A stretch of 64,000 nucleotides of DNA from Tenebrio molitor (GCF_963966145.1 NC_091048.1:12338001-12402000); one strand, 5' to 3'; shown: positions 9,984 to 21,534, counted from the stretch's first letter. Notes: a model not told the origin generated them from the letters alone. Made by a program: numbers and translations.

Positions 9984-11695
9984 TCAAACAATATATTCTT
10001 CCAAAATAGGTGGCATAACATTGAAGTATTCAGCAGTCTGACTTCCATACAAGCATGTGTGACAGTTGGTCAGAATGACTGCAGATTTATAGAAAGTTTC
10101 TATGTCATTAAGAAGTAGTTTTTGATTTTTCTTAAAATCCACAAATGCAAATTGAGATATGATTTTTTGAAAACCCCACTCAACTGAGACACGAAGGACT
10201 TTCATGGTGTTATTAAACACAATCTGGTGGGGTAATAAATTTGCCGGTTGACCAGGATATGGGGACAGCAACAATCGTCTAACACCATATGCTTGATCTC
10301 CATATAAAACATAATGTTCGCCATTTGGAAACAGAACATTCTGTTCCAACTCTTCATACAAGTTCGTCTCCCGAAAAATACCAGCGTCATGTCTTCTGCC
10401 AGGAAAAGCTCCTTTTAGATTAACTATCAATCCATTTGGAGTTAACACTGACTGATATTTGACACAGTGTAGTCTTTTGTGTCCAGAATAATATTCATCT
10501 TGGTTATTTGATGGCCTGCATATAGGTCTAACTGTACCATCAATAAACGCCCAACAGTTCTGGATAGCTCCTCCCATGTTAACAATAGACTAAAAATTAT
10601 ATTTATTAAAGGAGTTCTGCTTACATAAAGTAAAATTACTTGTGCATATAGTTGGTATCTATTCCTATTAAGCCACTGATGTGCATTTAAATTTTCTAAA
10701 AGGTGTCCATGATTTTCAACAATAAAATTTGCCATTGTTGAAATGATGTGGGATAGTGATTGGGAAGAATAGTTGAAAAAATTTGCCAAATCCACTAATC
10801 TATTAGGATAACTGAGTCTTCTTAATAACTAGACTTAGGCGAAAAATAGTGAGCGCGTCAAGAATACCTCCCACCATCACGATCCAGTGCAGCGCGCTCG
10901 TATTATAAAACGATCCACGGTTCACGCTCGCAGCGAAAAGATAGTGGTGCGGCGCTGTAGCGGACTGGTGGGGAGCGCCAACTATTTTCCGCCGAAGCCT
11001 ATTAATAACATACATAGTGCCAGGGTTCCTGCAAAGGTGATTTATTTGTGTTATTTATGTTGAATTTTTGGTATATTGTTTTATGCTGAGCATATATATT
11101 TAATATTTTACATTACCAGCCACTTTATTCCTGGTGTTAGAAATAACTCTCTGTGGTATTCGCAAAGCATTTCTGAGTCGTATTATACAGGGTTATTCTA
11201 AATGATTGTAGTCGAAGTAGGCCATGCCCATGTTATTACATTTTTGCCGCTTTCATGTGAACTGTCAGTTTTGTCGCTGTCACTGTCATTGTTTAGGTGA
11301 AAAGTGCGGTGATGAGATCTTTATTTATTTTTGTTAAATTAACGACTGAATCCAGATATATTGAGTTGTTTTGCACCCAATTTGACTCCCGTGTGTGAAC
11401 GGTGTGTACTCACTATTCACATCATTTTAATGTTTTTTTATGTGGAGCGGCAACCATAAATTTTACATTCAGTTTTCACGCCTACTTCGACTACAATCAT
11501 TTAGAATAACCCTGTATCTTCTCTTTGAAAACGAAAGTTTGCTTTAACTTCATCATCACTTATATTATTTAAATTAAATTCAACGGGTTGTATAGCGTTA
11601 TTTTCTTCAACTCCAATAATGTTGTGGAGAATTAGCTGTTCAATTTCTTGGTCGTTAGCACCCGCAAGGATGGCTATTTCTAATTGTTCTTCCAT
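9984..11695 (-). CDS. Harbinger nuclease, three exons, split by two MITEs
   Basis: Starts at ATG 11695 (MEEQLEIAILAGANDQEIEQ). Exon 1 runs to 11117 and holds the 327-bp MITE. A GTAATG donor and TTTGCAG acceptor define an 88-bp intron (11029-11116). Exon 2 (11028-10640) holds the 172-bp hAT-type MITE. A second, 50-bp intron (10590-10639) leads to exon 3 (10589-9984). Catalytic residues are visible: WAFIDGTVRP (D1), LYGDQAYG (D2), SVEWGFQKI (E), then a long C-terminal helix. Without the two MITEs no stop is evident. As it stands the gene is disrupted, unless transcripts were somehow spliced around the insertions. Confidence 0.85.
10830..11001. mobile_element. 172-bp hAT-type MITE with 8-bp TSD TTAATAAC
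   Basis: Exact 8-bp direct repeats TTAATAAC flank it (10822-10829, 11002-11009). Its ends are matching inverted repeats of about 27 bp (TAGACTTAGGCGAAAAATAG and a variant with a few changes). An 8-bp duplication is typical of hAT elements. The interior is GC-richer than its surroundings and non-coding. It lies in exon 2 of the Harbinger nuclease. Confidence 0.93.
11188..11514. mobile_element. 327-bp Tc1/mariner-type MITE, 35-bp perfect TIR, TA TSD
   Basis: CAGGGTTATTCTAAATGATT begins a 35-bp terminal repeat that is perfectly mirrored at the right end (to 11514). TA lies on both sides (11186-11187, 11515-11516). It is non-coding. It interrupts exon 1 of the Harbinger nuclease immediately after the RFQRED segment, and the frame resumes directly beyond it. 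Confidence 0.93.
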
Positions 11696-11925
11696 GTTTA
11701 TGTTGATTTTAGTTACACACGTTGTACACAAATTGTTAGGTTAGTTTTGTATTTGACTTGACATCTGTCAATGTTGTCAAAATAGAGGATGTGTCAAAAT
11801 AAAGTATAAAGCAAGAGAGAAGGTTGCAATAACACTGTTTAAACCCGACGTAAAAATTTTAATACAGGATACTTTATTTAAAGTTCCTTAAATAAAAGCA
11901 AGTTTTCACTTTGCAATAACTCTCT

Positions 11926-12650
11926 ATTATCTAATATTAAACTACACACAATTGAACACTAGATAATAAATTGAACACAAACTGAACAAGGAAATATTTT
12001 CAAGAATTTCGTTTTTCTCTTTTATGTGGAGTAATGTCTTCCTTTTCCAGAAACCAGCAGGAGTCCCTCATAATTGTCGAATCCCATCTACCTTGATACC
12101 TTATTTTCATGGTGCTGATATCGTCGCATCGGAACAACAGTAGGACATGTACGAAATTTTAGTTCTGAGTAAAAGCCGATTTTTAATTTTGTCATTAATT
12201 GATTCTCGTATAGCTCGGTCACCACTGCATGAATTTATTCAAGATTTTGGTCATTATTATAACTTTTGTTTAAAATTAAATTAGTGTATAATGCACGTTA
12301 ATTACCATTACACGAAGGTAATAATAGTATATTATGTTGGCTGGTTTGTCTGCCTCACTGCGTTCGGCAGCCAATCTACCAGCCGCAACACATAAAACTT
12401 CATTTTTCCTCCGAATAACATATACTATTTTTTCTTCAAACGTCCGTAAATTATGACATTATCCTGCTGCATTGATAATGCTAAAGTGTCACTTCATTGT
12501 CATGGCATCTAACGAGCTGACGACGAGCGGCAGATAAAGTTATTATCTCCGCAGGTACATAACAGTATATTAACTATAAAAATATAAAATACAAATAAAA
12601 TTCTCTTCTCTGCTTTACTTAAAAAAAATAACTTAACTTTCTTTGGTCAA
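11926..12650 (-). pseudogene. C-terminal scrap of an unidentified repeated protein family, otherwise no gene
   Basis: Near 12001-12110 on minus the reading DSTIMRDSCWFLEKEDI then HKREKRNS resembles the end of the unknown protein at 54963-55740 (RWSVSMMVDFCWMLQRD). Only about 30 residues are recognisable. The rest, 12130-12650, holds short imperfect palindromes around AATAGTATATTATG (near 12327) and nothing else I can name. Confidence 0.4.
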
Positions 12651-12654
12651 ATAA

Positions 12655-13480
12655 GCACAAGATTTGAAGTTTGTTTATTTACACATATCGCACTTACAAT
12701 CCTTTTCCGAGGAAACTTCGCATGTTAAATGAAGGAATTCTGTGCATTTGAAGTGATACCATTTGGTGCAATAATCACAACCGATATTTTTCTCAAGATC
12801 ATCTTCTGTGCCGCTGATGAGGTCCTTCTCACACACATTTTACCTTTTCCTTCTGCTGCTCTATTGTCGTCTCAGTATCTTCCTTATTCTTCAACGATCT
12901 TCAGCCTTTCTCTCAGGCTTCTTCTTTTTCTTACTATTTATCATAATTTGCTTCTGCCCTTTCCTGGCTTCTTTCTCAATTTCACCTTATTAATTTCCTG
13001 TTCTTTTTTCAAATAGTAGTTTCACCAAGCTTGAAATGATATCGCACTGGATAGCTTTGCTTTTGGCGTTTTGCTTTCTGACTTCGTAGCTTCTGGAAAG
13101 TTTAAAAGAGCTTGAAAGGGATCTAAATGTTTTTCTATTACCCTATTAGGCAGAAATAGCGTTTTTGGAACTCCGCTTTCTCCATCCGCAATTTCATCTC
13201 TAGGCTTATGTTCAGTTAGCATTGTATCTTCAACAAAGCTTTCAGTTCTCCCCTCGTCTTTTTTCTCACTTATCAAAGCCAGAAAAGATGTTTCCTTTAT
13301 TTTCTCATTTAGATCGTTCCAATCTAGTTCTTCTGTTTATCGCCATGAATATTAGTTGCCTGATTTGATAATACTGAATCCTGGAACGAATCATCCTGAA
13401 CACCGTTCTCAGATTCAATTCTTTTCTGCAATTCATTTGGGTTGTGGAAAATTACATTCTGGGTAGGAAGAATTATCAAG
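12655..13480 (-). pseudogene. pogo/jerky-type transposase C terminus with PHD-like finger
   Basis: The minus strand carries RVIEKHLDPFQALLNFPEAT, then a Lys-rich stretch. After several frameshifts a zinc-finger ending follows (CDYCTKWYHFKC ... CKCDMCK), a C4HC-type PHD-like finger. Proteins with a DDE_1 pogo domain and this tail are common in insects. The catalytic core is not present here. The product is broken by at least three stops. Confidence 0.55.
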
Positions 13481-13484
13481 TCGT

Positions 13485-13745
13485 CTAAAGAGGAAGAATA
13501 GTGCCAACGGTAATTTCTTGCTGTTTTTGCTTCAACTCGTGTATTTCCTTATAAATGACTTGAACATTAACGCCATAAGTATACAACTTTGATTCAAATT
13601 TTCTGATGATCTTTTCAGCTATTTCTAAATCGGTTATGTCGACAGTATTAATAGATACTTCTGTTTCAGGATCAGATTTCTGTAATTTGTTTTCCAAAGT
13701 TTTTTTTACACATTTTGAATAATCGACATTTTCCGGATTTAAGGA
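13485..13745 (-). pseudogene. Unidentified Glu/Lys-rich coding fragment
   Basis: A minus-strand frame of 70 codons, extendable upstream to about 13745 (NPENVDYSKCVKKTLENKLQ), predicts mostly helical sequence (LEIAEKIIRKFESKLYTYGV). It directly precedes the pogo-type C-terminal fragment and may be part of the same protein. I do not recognise it. Confidence 0.3.
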
Positions 13746-13779
13746 AAATAAGTCGCATTTACGAGATCCATTTTTATCT

Positions 13780-13960
13780 GATTTGTGGATTGTTCTTCGT
13801 TGAGACCCCTTTCTCTCATTTCTTCTCGTACGCCTTCTGTGCAGCTTCGTCTTGGTCTTCCTAGCCTATAGTGTCCATAGTAATACTTGTTTTAGAAGTC
13901 TCTCCCTTTCCATTCGTACAACATGCCCCTAGTTTCTTCTTTGAGGTGTAAATAACTTCA
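13780..13960 (-). pseudogene. LINE reverse transcriptase tail fragment
   Basis: On minus: GHVVRMERERLLKQVL, then in another frame GRPRRSCTEGVREEMRERGL. This pattern is the terminal segment of many non-LTR retrotransposon ORF2 proteins. It is a very short, frameshifted remnant. Confidence 0.5.
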
Positions 13961-14099
13961 GCTCCAGGAAATTCAGTTGATAACCTGAACGGTGGTTCTG
14001 TTATAAAAAACTTTGTCGAGTTAATCTTTGTATTATTTTGATGGACTTACAAATTTAAAAAAATATTTATTGATTGTTTTGAAATGCTAAAACAAAATA

Positions 14100-15170
14100 A
14101 TGCTAAATGTTCTTAAGATGGGTACTGTTACATTTTAAAAATTCAAATTGTTCTCGAATGTTCTACCACTGTGCGCACGACTCGCGGCGATTTCCGTTTT
14201 CTTCCGAAAACCAAGAAAGTCTCAGCTGAGAGGGGCGAAGGTATAAAGCGGGGGAACCAGTGATCAATGATCATCGGGGTCTTTTTCCGTTCGATTGTCT
14301 CAGGTTTCTAGAGATCTGTGTCGGAGTGTGTAGGGGGAGACGTCGAGGATCCGAAGAGGGAGAGGAGGACAGGAGAGTCCAAGGAGTCCGAACCCAGACG
14401 TCGGAGAGCGGATTTGCGGGTCCCCGGCGGAAGCTTCCAGAAAGACCGAACGCCAGGGAGCGGATTTGCTGGTCCCCGACGGAAGGTTCCAGAAGGACCG
14501 CACGCCAGGGAGCGGAGTCACATTCCACGCCCGGATTTCATCGTCCTCCGTGATCCCGCGGAAATCACCCAGGAACGACCCAAGGCACCTGAGGCGTCGA
14601 CAGCCCCGGACAAGACCAGGATGAGGGTGACAGAGCAAAATTTTTTACTCACGGGAAGTCGGGCGATTTTCTGTCTCTTTCCCTTTATTTTTGTTTCCCT
14701 GCTCTTTTGTGTTCTAGTCAGGGTTTTTTATTTTTTTTTAAACACGAGATTGGGTTATAGACTCGCCGGTGACCTCGCCTCCAAACGACGGAACGAATCC
14801 ATAACGAAATTTTTTTTGTTACTCTTATGTCGTGTGTCCTAGTTCGCCGAGCGATTATTTTTACTTTATTTTTTAAAACTTTTCTTTTGCGACGAAGCCC
14901 GAGGGAACGGTTCCGCAAATCGTGGGCGGCGTAAAAGGAGTGACGCCGAGGACAGACTCGGACCTCCGTTTTCCCCTATTTTTTGGGGGTTCAGGAAATA
15001 AATTTTCCTTTAGTCGTTTTCTTTCTTTGGCGCCGCGAGGACACAAGCGCCCTATTGAATCGTTCGCTATAAATTGTATGAAGAAAAAAATTCCATCCAC
15101 AGATGCTGACCTTCAACTTAAGACACTCGTTCCTCTTCGAGTAAAGTAAGTAAAGTAAAGTAAAAGTTTG
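14100..15170 (+). other. GC-rich, promoter-like block, probable solo LTR
   Basis: This kilobase is clearly GC-richer than its surroundings and resembles an LTR with 5' leader. A TATA-like GTATAAAGCGGGG lies near 14242, followed by a CA-type start region, a duplicated ~53-bp unit (14405-14511) and T-rich stretches. A CAAATC-rich end and a short GTAAA tandem run (15145-15165) close it. No protein is recognised in its open frames. Clear LTR ends and a target duplication are not found, so the assignment is tentative. Confidence 0.35.
14405..14511 (+). repeat. Tandem duplication of a ~53-bp GC-rich unit
   Basis: Two adjacent copies share GCGGATTTGC, GGTCCCC, GGAAG and TTCCAGAA then CGCCAGGGA with few differences. 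They lie inside the LTR-like block. Confidence 0.75.
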
Positions 15171-15174
15171 TTTT

Positions 15175-15340
15175 TAGAGTCTATACCGCCACCAATATTA
15201 TTGAGATAATTAGGCACATTAAAATCACCTATAAAAAACTGTTTGCAGATTGTCTTAGAAACGCAATACAAAAATCGACATTATGGCAACATGATGTGAA
15301 GGGTAACACGTATTGCACTGCGCCTATTCTAGATATGAAT
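15175..15340 (-). pseudogene. LINE endonuclease scrap
   Basis: On minus, CKQFFIGDFNVPNYLNN matches the conserved GDFN motif of apurinic-type endonucleases encoded by CR1/Jockey-like LINEs. Upstream residues are frameshifted, and nothing else of the LINE is visible here. Confidence 0.5.
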
Positions 15341-15727
15341 GTTTTGTAATAAATATTCAATCGCGCAAAAAACGCCATATATTTGGAGTTGTCTCTGCGC
15401 TCCTCCTCCGAACAATTGTCTTCGATCGGTACATTGTCCTTACCGTTGTTTATACTTAATATACTATAACGCCTTGATAAATTGCAATAACTTTAAATCA
15501 CTATGCCGTTAAAGCGTAGCGTTATTTCATAGCGCATGCATTTATGAACCTATTACTTAAATAAAGTAATCATAAAGGGACACGATATTTCGAACAAAAT
15601 AACGTATGAATTTAAGGTAACGTTAAATCCAGCGAACGAAGTTGTTGATTAAACAGTTGCAATTACGTGCTGCGTCATTCTTTGACGTTTTAAAATAATT
15701 TCGTGTTAAATTGTGTGAATTTGCGTC

Positions 15728-15957
15728 ATGCTAGGTTTTCAAAAACCGAAACACGATCGGCTAAGTTTTTCAGCGACTGATGATTTAACTCTTCTTCGAG
15801 AGGTGGTTACTCAAAATCCATACGACAAACCTATGTTTGTAGATTACAATTTAAATTTCAAGGTAAATACCAGTTACCAGTTACCAATAAACTGCGATAA
15901 CTTCCAAATTGACTCAGCGCTAAATTTCAAATATCGTATTAGGTCACATGACTTTTA
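15728..15957 (+). pseudogene. Harbinger SANT-like protein, N-terminal remnant
   Basis: MLGFQKPKHDRLSFSATDDL then TLLREVVTQNPY is the same helix-1 segment as the protein at 9593. After about 35 residues the similarity ends, so the gene is internally deleted. A GATAACTCCCTATTAT motif near 15983 may belong to the parent element's terminus, but the mirrored end was not found. Confidence 0.5.
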
Positions 15958-16203
15958 GCTTACTTTAGGGTGGACAGGGCGATAACTCCCTATTATAACA
16001 TTTCATAACAAAATACAGTATTATGTTAATACAAATTTGTATAATTGGTTTTGATTTTTAGATCAGTCGGTGATCGCTTCGATTTGGGAAAATCGTCTCT
16101 ATTTCTGTGTGTTATAGTTTGTCCAACGAGAGATTGGTTGACATAAAAATCACTAAATTTTAAGTAGAGAAAGTAGTACCTAGCGCACGTAAAATTTGAA
16201 ATA

Positions 16204-16930
16204 CAGAGTGTCCCCAAAAAAGAAGACGAGTCCATAACTCCGTTATTTATCGGAAGATTTTAATTATCTGTACACCAAATTAAATGGTTGTTAATAGGCT
16301 ACAAAATGGCCTAATAAATTCAAGTATAGCCCCATGGACTTCAAGGGTAAACTGTCAAAATATTTTTTTTCAAATAGGATTACATATATTTTTTTAATAA
16401 TTTTGATAGAGATTTTTATTCTGAAAACAACAATGTATCACAAGTATTCACTTAAATACCAAACATTCACAAAAAAAAATGTAAAAAAACGCTACTATCG
16501 TCTATGTTCCATTTTGCGCTAAACATTGGCGGATATCTGCGCATTCCCACATGTTATTATTTGTCATTTGTTTTTCCAGATACCTTAATTTGGTTATTAC
16601 ATTGTAACGCAATGCATTTTGATAGCTTCTCGCTTGGTGTTCGTCATTTGTTTCAAAAGTTAGTGTTATTTTTTTTATGTGAAGTTATACTTGTGATACA
16701 TTGTTGCTTTCAGAATTAAAATCTCTATCAGAATCACTAAAAAAAAGTATGTAATCCCATTTGAAAAAAAATATTTTGACAGTTTAGTCTTGAAGCCCTT
16801 GGAGCTATACGTGAATTTATTGAGCCGTTTTGTAGCCTATTAACAACCATTTAATTTGGTGTATATATAATTAAAATCCTCCGATAAATAAGGGAGCTAT
16901 GGACTCGTCTTTTTTTTTGGGGACACCCTG
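16204..16930. mobile_element. 727-bp foldback/MITE with ~240-bp inverted arms, TA TSD
   Basis: CAGAGTGTCCCC at 16204 and GGGGACACCCTG ending at 16930 begin inverted arms that match for roughly 240 bp. They include GACGAGTCCATA and the TTAAATGGTTGTTAATAGGC stretch. TA flanks both ends (16202-16203, 16931-16932). The ~250-bp loop is AT-rich and non-coding. Confidence 0.9.
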
Positions 16931-17399
16931 TATATCCTTCAAGCAGTAACATTTTTGCCCTAAAATTATAATCTAATAATTTATGTATTCTAGTGCATTT
17001 TGTAGTGTTGGGTTACAAGCCCACAATTGAAAATCTCCCAATCTCTCGCTGGGACGAGGTATACTAAAATTTTATGCACCGTCGTAGTTTAAAATTAAGA
17101 AGAGCTTAAAATCTTGGTTACAATTATTAAAATCGTAGCAACAATTGTTTTTAAGCTTGGTTTAAAAATAAGGAACGTCGGTGCAAGCGGCCGTTAGCTC
17201 TCAGAATAATAAAATGGCCTGAAGGGGAACGTTTAAGAAGGGTGAAGGAAAAATATCAAGCAATAGGTGGTTTACAAAATGTGATTGCCACGGTAGATGG
17301 AACTTTTATTCCGATAAAAGCATCAACAGAAGATCACCAGTCTTTTTTTAAGAAATAAACCGCATCAACCACTGAGGTTATTCGCGGTGTTACGAAGTA

Positions 17400-18330
17400 C
17401 TTTTCAATTTTTAACTTGATTCTATGTAATTGGTATCGCAGAGGAATTGCCTGAGATGAGCCCAGTTGTGAGTTAAAATGCTTCCAAGTTCAGAGTCTAG
17501 GTTGTTGCGGGTTATTTCTTCTTTTAGGTTCGGACATTGCTTTAGGATGTGGTTCACACTGTGTAAAGCCCCGCAACGGTCACATGAGGGTGTTCGCGTC
17601 GTTGGAGAAGCCAGGCATGCGTAAGAGTTGTATGACCTAGACGGAGACGATTTAGAATTCCTTGTGATTTTCGATCCTTGGGATTACTTAGATGTCCAGT
17701 GACTGGGGGCTTGACATGGCGGAGATGTGATGTAGCCGAGTCCCAGCGGGTTTGCCACTAATGTTTTCCACCAAACTTTGAGGTCTCCTGGGGTATAATG
17801 GAAAAGTGAACTTGAAGTGCTTAATTGATATGCTGTTTTGGCTAAACTGTCAGCTCTTTCGTTGCCTAGTATTCCATGTGAGCGCGTTGATCAGTTATTT
17901 GCTGGGCAAGAGGATGCTTCGGATAAACTTGCCCGATTGCTTGTAATGTGCTCATGGAGTCTGAACAAATGACTATTTTACGGTAGGTCGACCGTACTGC
18001 GTATCGTAACGCTTCCAGCATAGCAGTTATTTCTACGGTAAAGATGCTTGACTGTGGTTGAAGAGTGAACTGTTGACTACAGTTGCTGGAGAAGAATACC
18101 GCTGCTGTTCTGACTGAGGTGAGGATTTAGAGCCATCGATGTACAAGACCAATACGTCTGATATGTTGCTTATGAGCGTTAAACTGATGTACTATTATCT
18201 GTGGATGGGTGTCTTCTTTGCAAAGGAGGCCAGGTCTACGCGGATTTCCGGGATAGGTATGGTTCAGAAGGGTCTCCAGTCTTATATTACCAGAAAATGG
18301 AATTATGCAATGTACTCGCATATCTATCAG
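17400..18330 (-). mobile_element. 5'-truncated LINE 3' end with RNase H domain
   Basis: Minus-strand frames show an RNase H domain (SIFTVEITAMLEALRYAV ... KIVICSDSMSTLQAIGQV ... NERADSLAKTAY). A CCHC-type finger follows (CDRCGALHSVNHILKQCP) and a short end (NNLDSELGSIL). This order occurs in Jockey/I/LOA-group LINEs that keep RNase H. Frameshifts and a stop near 17890 are present. It is inserted into the Harbinger nuclease gene. Confidence 0.75.
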
Positions 18331-18431
18331 CAAATCGTAAAAAAATGTCGAGTTATATTTTCCTAATCAAGAATACATCTTAGGAGACAAGGCTTATCCT
18401 ATTCTGCCTTGGTGTATATCGCCATATACAC

Positions 18432-18534
18432 TGAGTTTTTTATTTCGCTGAACATACAATAAAACATACAATGTGAAAGGGCAACCAAACTTACAGATGC
18501 CATTAGGCGTATGTTCAGCAAAACAAAAAACTCA
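18432..18534. mobile_element. 103-bp foldback MITE
   Basis: TGAGTTTTTTATTTCGCTGA near 18432 is mirrored by a TCAGCAAAACAAAAAACTCA copy ending at 18534, with one or two mismatches. The loop is under 50 bp. It interrupts the Harbinger nuclease after the second catalytic motif. Confidence 0.8.
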
Positions 18535-18855
18535 CGGTATTGACCGAGGAAATTTGACGGAAGCGCAAAGACGTTCTAATACAATTATTAAATTTCGACA
18601 TAGACAATGGAAAAAAAAACAGTAGAAAGGTCATTTGCACCATTATTTGGAGGCTTTCGAAGATTAAAATATTTAGATGTAAAGCGCACAGACTGTAAAG
18701 CACTGTGCTAGCCGCCTGTGTCTTGCATGTTTAGATAGTAATGAATAATGACATGCAAATTGAAAATTATATTAATGAGGGATTAAACGAAGTACATGGA
18801 AAATTAATTCTCTTACAAAAAAATAACTCTGAAGGCAAAATTAATTATTATTATC

Positions 18856-19353
18856 TTTAAATAAACTTATCAGTGCATCAATTTTTTCACTAAAAACATT
18901 TGTTAGCTCCCTTTTAGCTTTCAATGATTCATTATGTCTTTGCATACGATTAAGTTCTCTTTGTTTTTCACTGTTAGTTTAATTTTTTTCTTAACTGGCT
19001 GATCATCATCCTCAGGTAGAGTGCTGTCACCATCACTCGTTCTCGGCAATGCTAAAAAAAAAGTAAGTATAATAGTTATGTCGTAATATGTAATTACTAT
19101 AAAAGACGAAAAATGCCCTTACAACTAACTCCATTGATCGAGGAGGCTATAGCTACAGGTTGGATGTTATGTTTCTTTCCAGAAACTCTTCAAGTTCTTC
19201 GCAAAAGTCAAATTTTATTCTAGCAGCACTACTAGACTTATCCCCCATGTTGTCTTTCTTCTTAGTGTATTTATCTTTCAGATATTGCCATTTATCATTG
19301 CATTGTGTACTTGTGACATGAACGTATTTTTTTTTAATTTCTTCTGTAATCAT
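18856..19353 (-). pseudogene. Harbinger-associated SANT-like protein, two-exon pseudogene
   Basis: Exon 1 starts near 19353: MITEEIKKKYVHVTSTQCND then KWQYLKDKYTKKKDN, the SANT-like helices 2-3 with the WxxLK motif, then CEELEEFLERN. A slip in the next residues opens a frame ending at a GTAAGG donor near 19115. Exon 2 follows a TTTTTTAG acceptor near 19052 (LPRTSDGDSTLPEDDDQPVK). After another slip it ends in a coiled-coil-like tail (RMQRHNESLKAKRELTNVFS). Partner of the nuclease pseudogene at 17190-18765. Confidence 0.6.
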
Positions 19354-19359
19354 TTTCCA

Positions 19360-19869
19360 ACATTGTTAATTTTTTACGGTAGTTGATTTAAATTAAGAGT
19401 CATATTTTCTTCTTAAATTGATTAAGGTCAGTTGGGGTAAGTGCCTTATAGTTTTTTAATAGTGGCACTTCAATCGATAATATTTAAAAATTAGATACAT
19501 AAAAAATTCCAAAAAAAATTTGGCATACCGCTTGCTATATTCTCCTAGCGCATGTAAGTGTTTTTCCAAATCGGATGTATTTTTTTGTTTTTTCGCCATG
19601 TTTTTTAAAAACATGCTGCTGTATCACACTTGTCCCGTCCAATGGGGCAAATGTAATAACACTCTCTACCCTTTGCATATGTAAAGCATAAAGTATTGGC
19701 ACGAGGTTAATGTGAAAGAACAGATTATTTTACTTAGTATAGAATTTTCTCCATATTTTAAAGAAATACATTGTTTTGTTTTAAACATAAATCACAATCA
19801 AGTGTTGAGTATAAAAAATATTGATTCTTATTAATTATACACATGAAACAAAATAATAAGCAATTATTT
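19360..19869. other. Non-coding, probable pogo element 3' region
   Basis: AT-rich. CAGTTGGGGTAAGTGCC near 19430 resembles pogo/Tigger termini and a related AATGGGGCAAATG motif lies near 19646. No gene is seen. Confidence 0.35.
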
Positions 19870-21534
19870 TAAGTTTAAGCTAGAAATTGTCATATTGAAT
19901 GAAATAAGACCTCTTCGATCGAAAATTGGTTCTGGAAGAAATTTAATTATATAGTCTTCATCTACTGCATCTACGTCATCCACTTCAGGTGAGATAAACT
20001 TGTCACTTTTCAGTCTTTATTCTCAGTCATCTCTCTCTTGGCTCGTTATTTGGCCAATAAAAGGCTTGTTTGTTTGTTTTTGTTGCGTACTCAACCAATG
20101 CCCATTGCCGACTTCTGAAACCTGTTCAACATCACTAATTTCTGGAGACGGATTTCTTAAGTTTTCTAGAAACTCATTGTCACTGTCAGAATCGCGAACT
20201 GACAAAACTACTGACCCCTCATCATCAGAAGAACTATCTGCCTCTGTTGTCTTCTTTTCTTTGAGGATGCAACAATATCGGTCTTCATGCAAAGAATTTC
20301 TCGACTTATGATCTCAGCACCTGCCACTACTCTCTTCTTTGGATGCTTCTCACAAGGTTTCTTTTATTTAACCGTAGAAAGTAGAAGAGACTCAAATGAT
20401 ACCACTTCATTGGTATGGTAAGTATCATCATTTTGTATGATGCTCCTTTCAAGCGATAGCCAATTTTCTCCTAAATACTGTACCTACAAACAATTTCTTC
20501 TTCCACCTTGACTTCAATGCGTTAAATACTGACAAATCGAGGGGTTGAAGTAAGTGACTGCTATGAGGTGGCAATTTTAAGATTGTCACCCTTTCAGCCA
20601 ATGCAGTTTCTATAACCTCAGGACTCACGTGTGTACTATGGCCGTCATAAATAACTAGCACTGCCCTTTCGTTTCTAAAAAGAGGGATCAGTGTTATTGT
20701 AAAAAAAAATTGAGGAAAATTTATGGCTCCATCCACCCCTTTTTTCTGGCGGCGTAGACAGTATCAGGAAATCCTGTTCCTGGGGGTGCCATCCACTGGT
20801 CCCAGATGTTGGTCCCTTTAAAGATGATTAGTGAAGGGGCTTTATCCTCGCTGCATTTGCACACGTTAAAACACTGGTGTTGTCTTTGCCAGGTGAATTT
20901 ACTGTTCTGGAACAAGCGACTCCTTTTAACCCTACCACTTTACATTTTGACGGATCAAATGAAAATGAACTCTCGTCAAGATTCCATACTTGCTGCAATT
21001 TGTCACTTAAATTTAATTCATTTAAAGCTGTCTCTAGCAAATCGAAATATTTATAGATCAGGAGTGTATCTGTTGCTTTTTTCCTAGCAAATTCGACAGC
21101 TTGCGGAACCTTTAAGCTAAGCCTGTGTTAAAATTTAAGAACCAATCGGGACCTGGTACATTATCTTTGAATGGAGTTTTGATATTATTTTGCTCGACAT
21201 ATTTTGCTAAGATCTCCTTGCGGCTCAACCCAAAACCCCATTTTTCTAGTGTTGTGAGTCCAAATACTAGCTTACGTTCTTCTTCCTGCGAAAGCGCAGT
21301 TGTTCGACCTTTGGTGGAGCTTTTTACCCCACGTAAACCTTTTATACGGCTGTATAGGGTACTCAACGGTACTTTGAATCCTTTTGAAGCTCTATACATC
21401 GTCATTCTTTTGCCATCGACTTCTCGCATCGCTTGTAAACTGCCCATGTCATAGTTTTTGTTTGGCGGTCTTTTGCGTTCATAATTGCGCACCATTCCAC
21501 CTGAAACCCAAAAGGTGCAAGTGTGATATAACAC
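19870..21534 (-). pseudogene. pogo/Tigger-type transposase (DDE_1, CENP-B fold)
   Basis: Read from 21534: a pipsqueak-type HTH (MREVDGKRMTMYRASKGFKV), a CENP-B-type second domain (GFGLSRKEILAKYVEQNNIK ... GPDWFLNF) and a DDE core with VWNLDESSF (D1), LVIYDGHSTH (D2) and LLQPLDLSVFNALK (D3). A Ser/Asp-rich acidic region and a conserved end near 19870 follow. At least four frameshifts interrupt it. The length and domain order are those of a complete pogo-like transposase. A possible left terminus, CAGTTGGGGTAAGTG, lies near 19430; the right terminus is unclear. Confidence 0.85.

Larger units (their letters stand above)
9194..11925. mobile_element. PIF/Harbinger transposon hosting two MITEs
   Basis: Terminal repeats AGAGAGTTATTGCAA (9194-9208) and its complement (11911-11925) enclose a plus-strand SANT-like gene fragment and a minus-strand three-exon nuclease. 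The sequence just inside each end also shares CTTTATTTAA-like motifs. The flanking bases fit a TA or TNA duplication but do not settle it. Two later MITEs (10830-11001, 11188-11514) sit in the nuclease exons. Without them the exons appear open, so this element was hit when relatively young. Confidence 0.88.
17190..18765 (+). pseudogene. Harbinger nuclease pseudogene interrupted by a LINE and a foldback
   Basis: The first part (17195-17358) reads IIKWPEGERLRRVKEKYQAI then VIATVDGTFIPIKA (D1). After the LINE insertion the frame resumes near 18340 with YILGDKAYPILPW (D2). It is broken again by a 103-bp foldback (18432-18534) and ends with GNLTEAQRRSN, KTVERSFAPLFGGFRRLKYL and a decayed C terminus around 18720. 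The catalytic architecture is recognisable but multiply frameshifted. The SANT-like partner lies convergent at 18856-19353, so this was once a full Harbinger element; its TIRs were not located. Confidence 0.8.

Noticed and set aside
12310..12440. Complete MITE around AATAGTATATTATG
   Set aside because: The mirrored part is under 16 bp with mismatches and no target duplication is visible.
14260..14842. Arg/Gly/Pro-rich open frames as a real protein
   Set aside because: Open frames occur in several overlapping phases of a GC-rich repeated block, which is expected from composition; no domain is seen.
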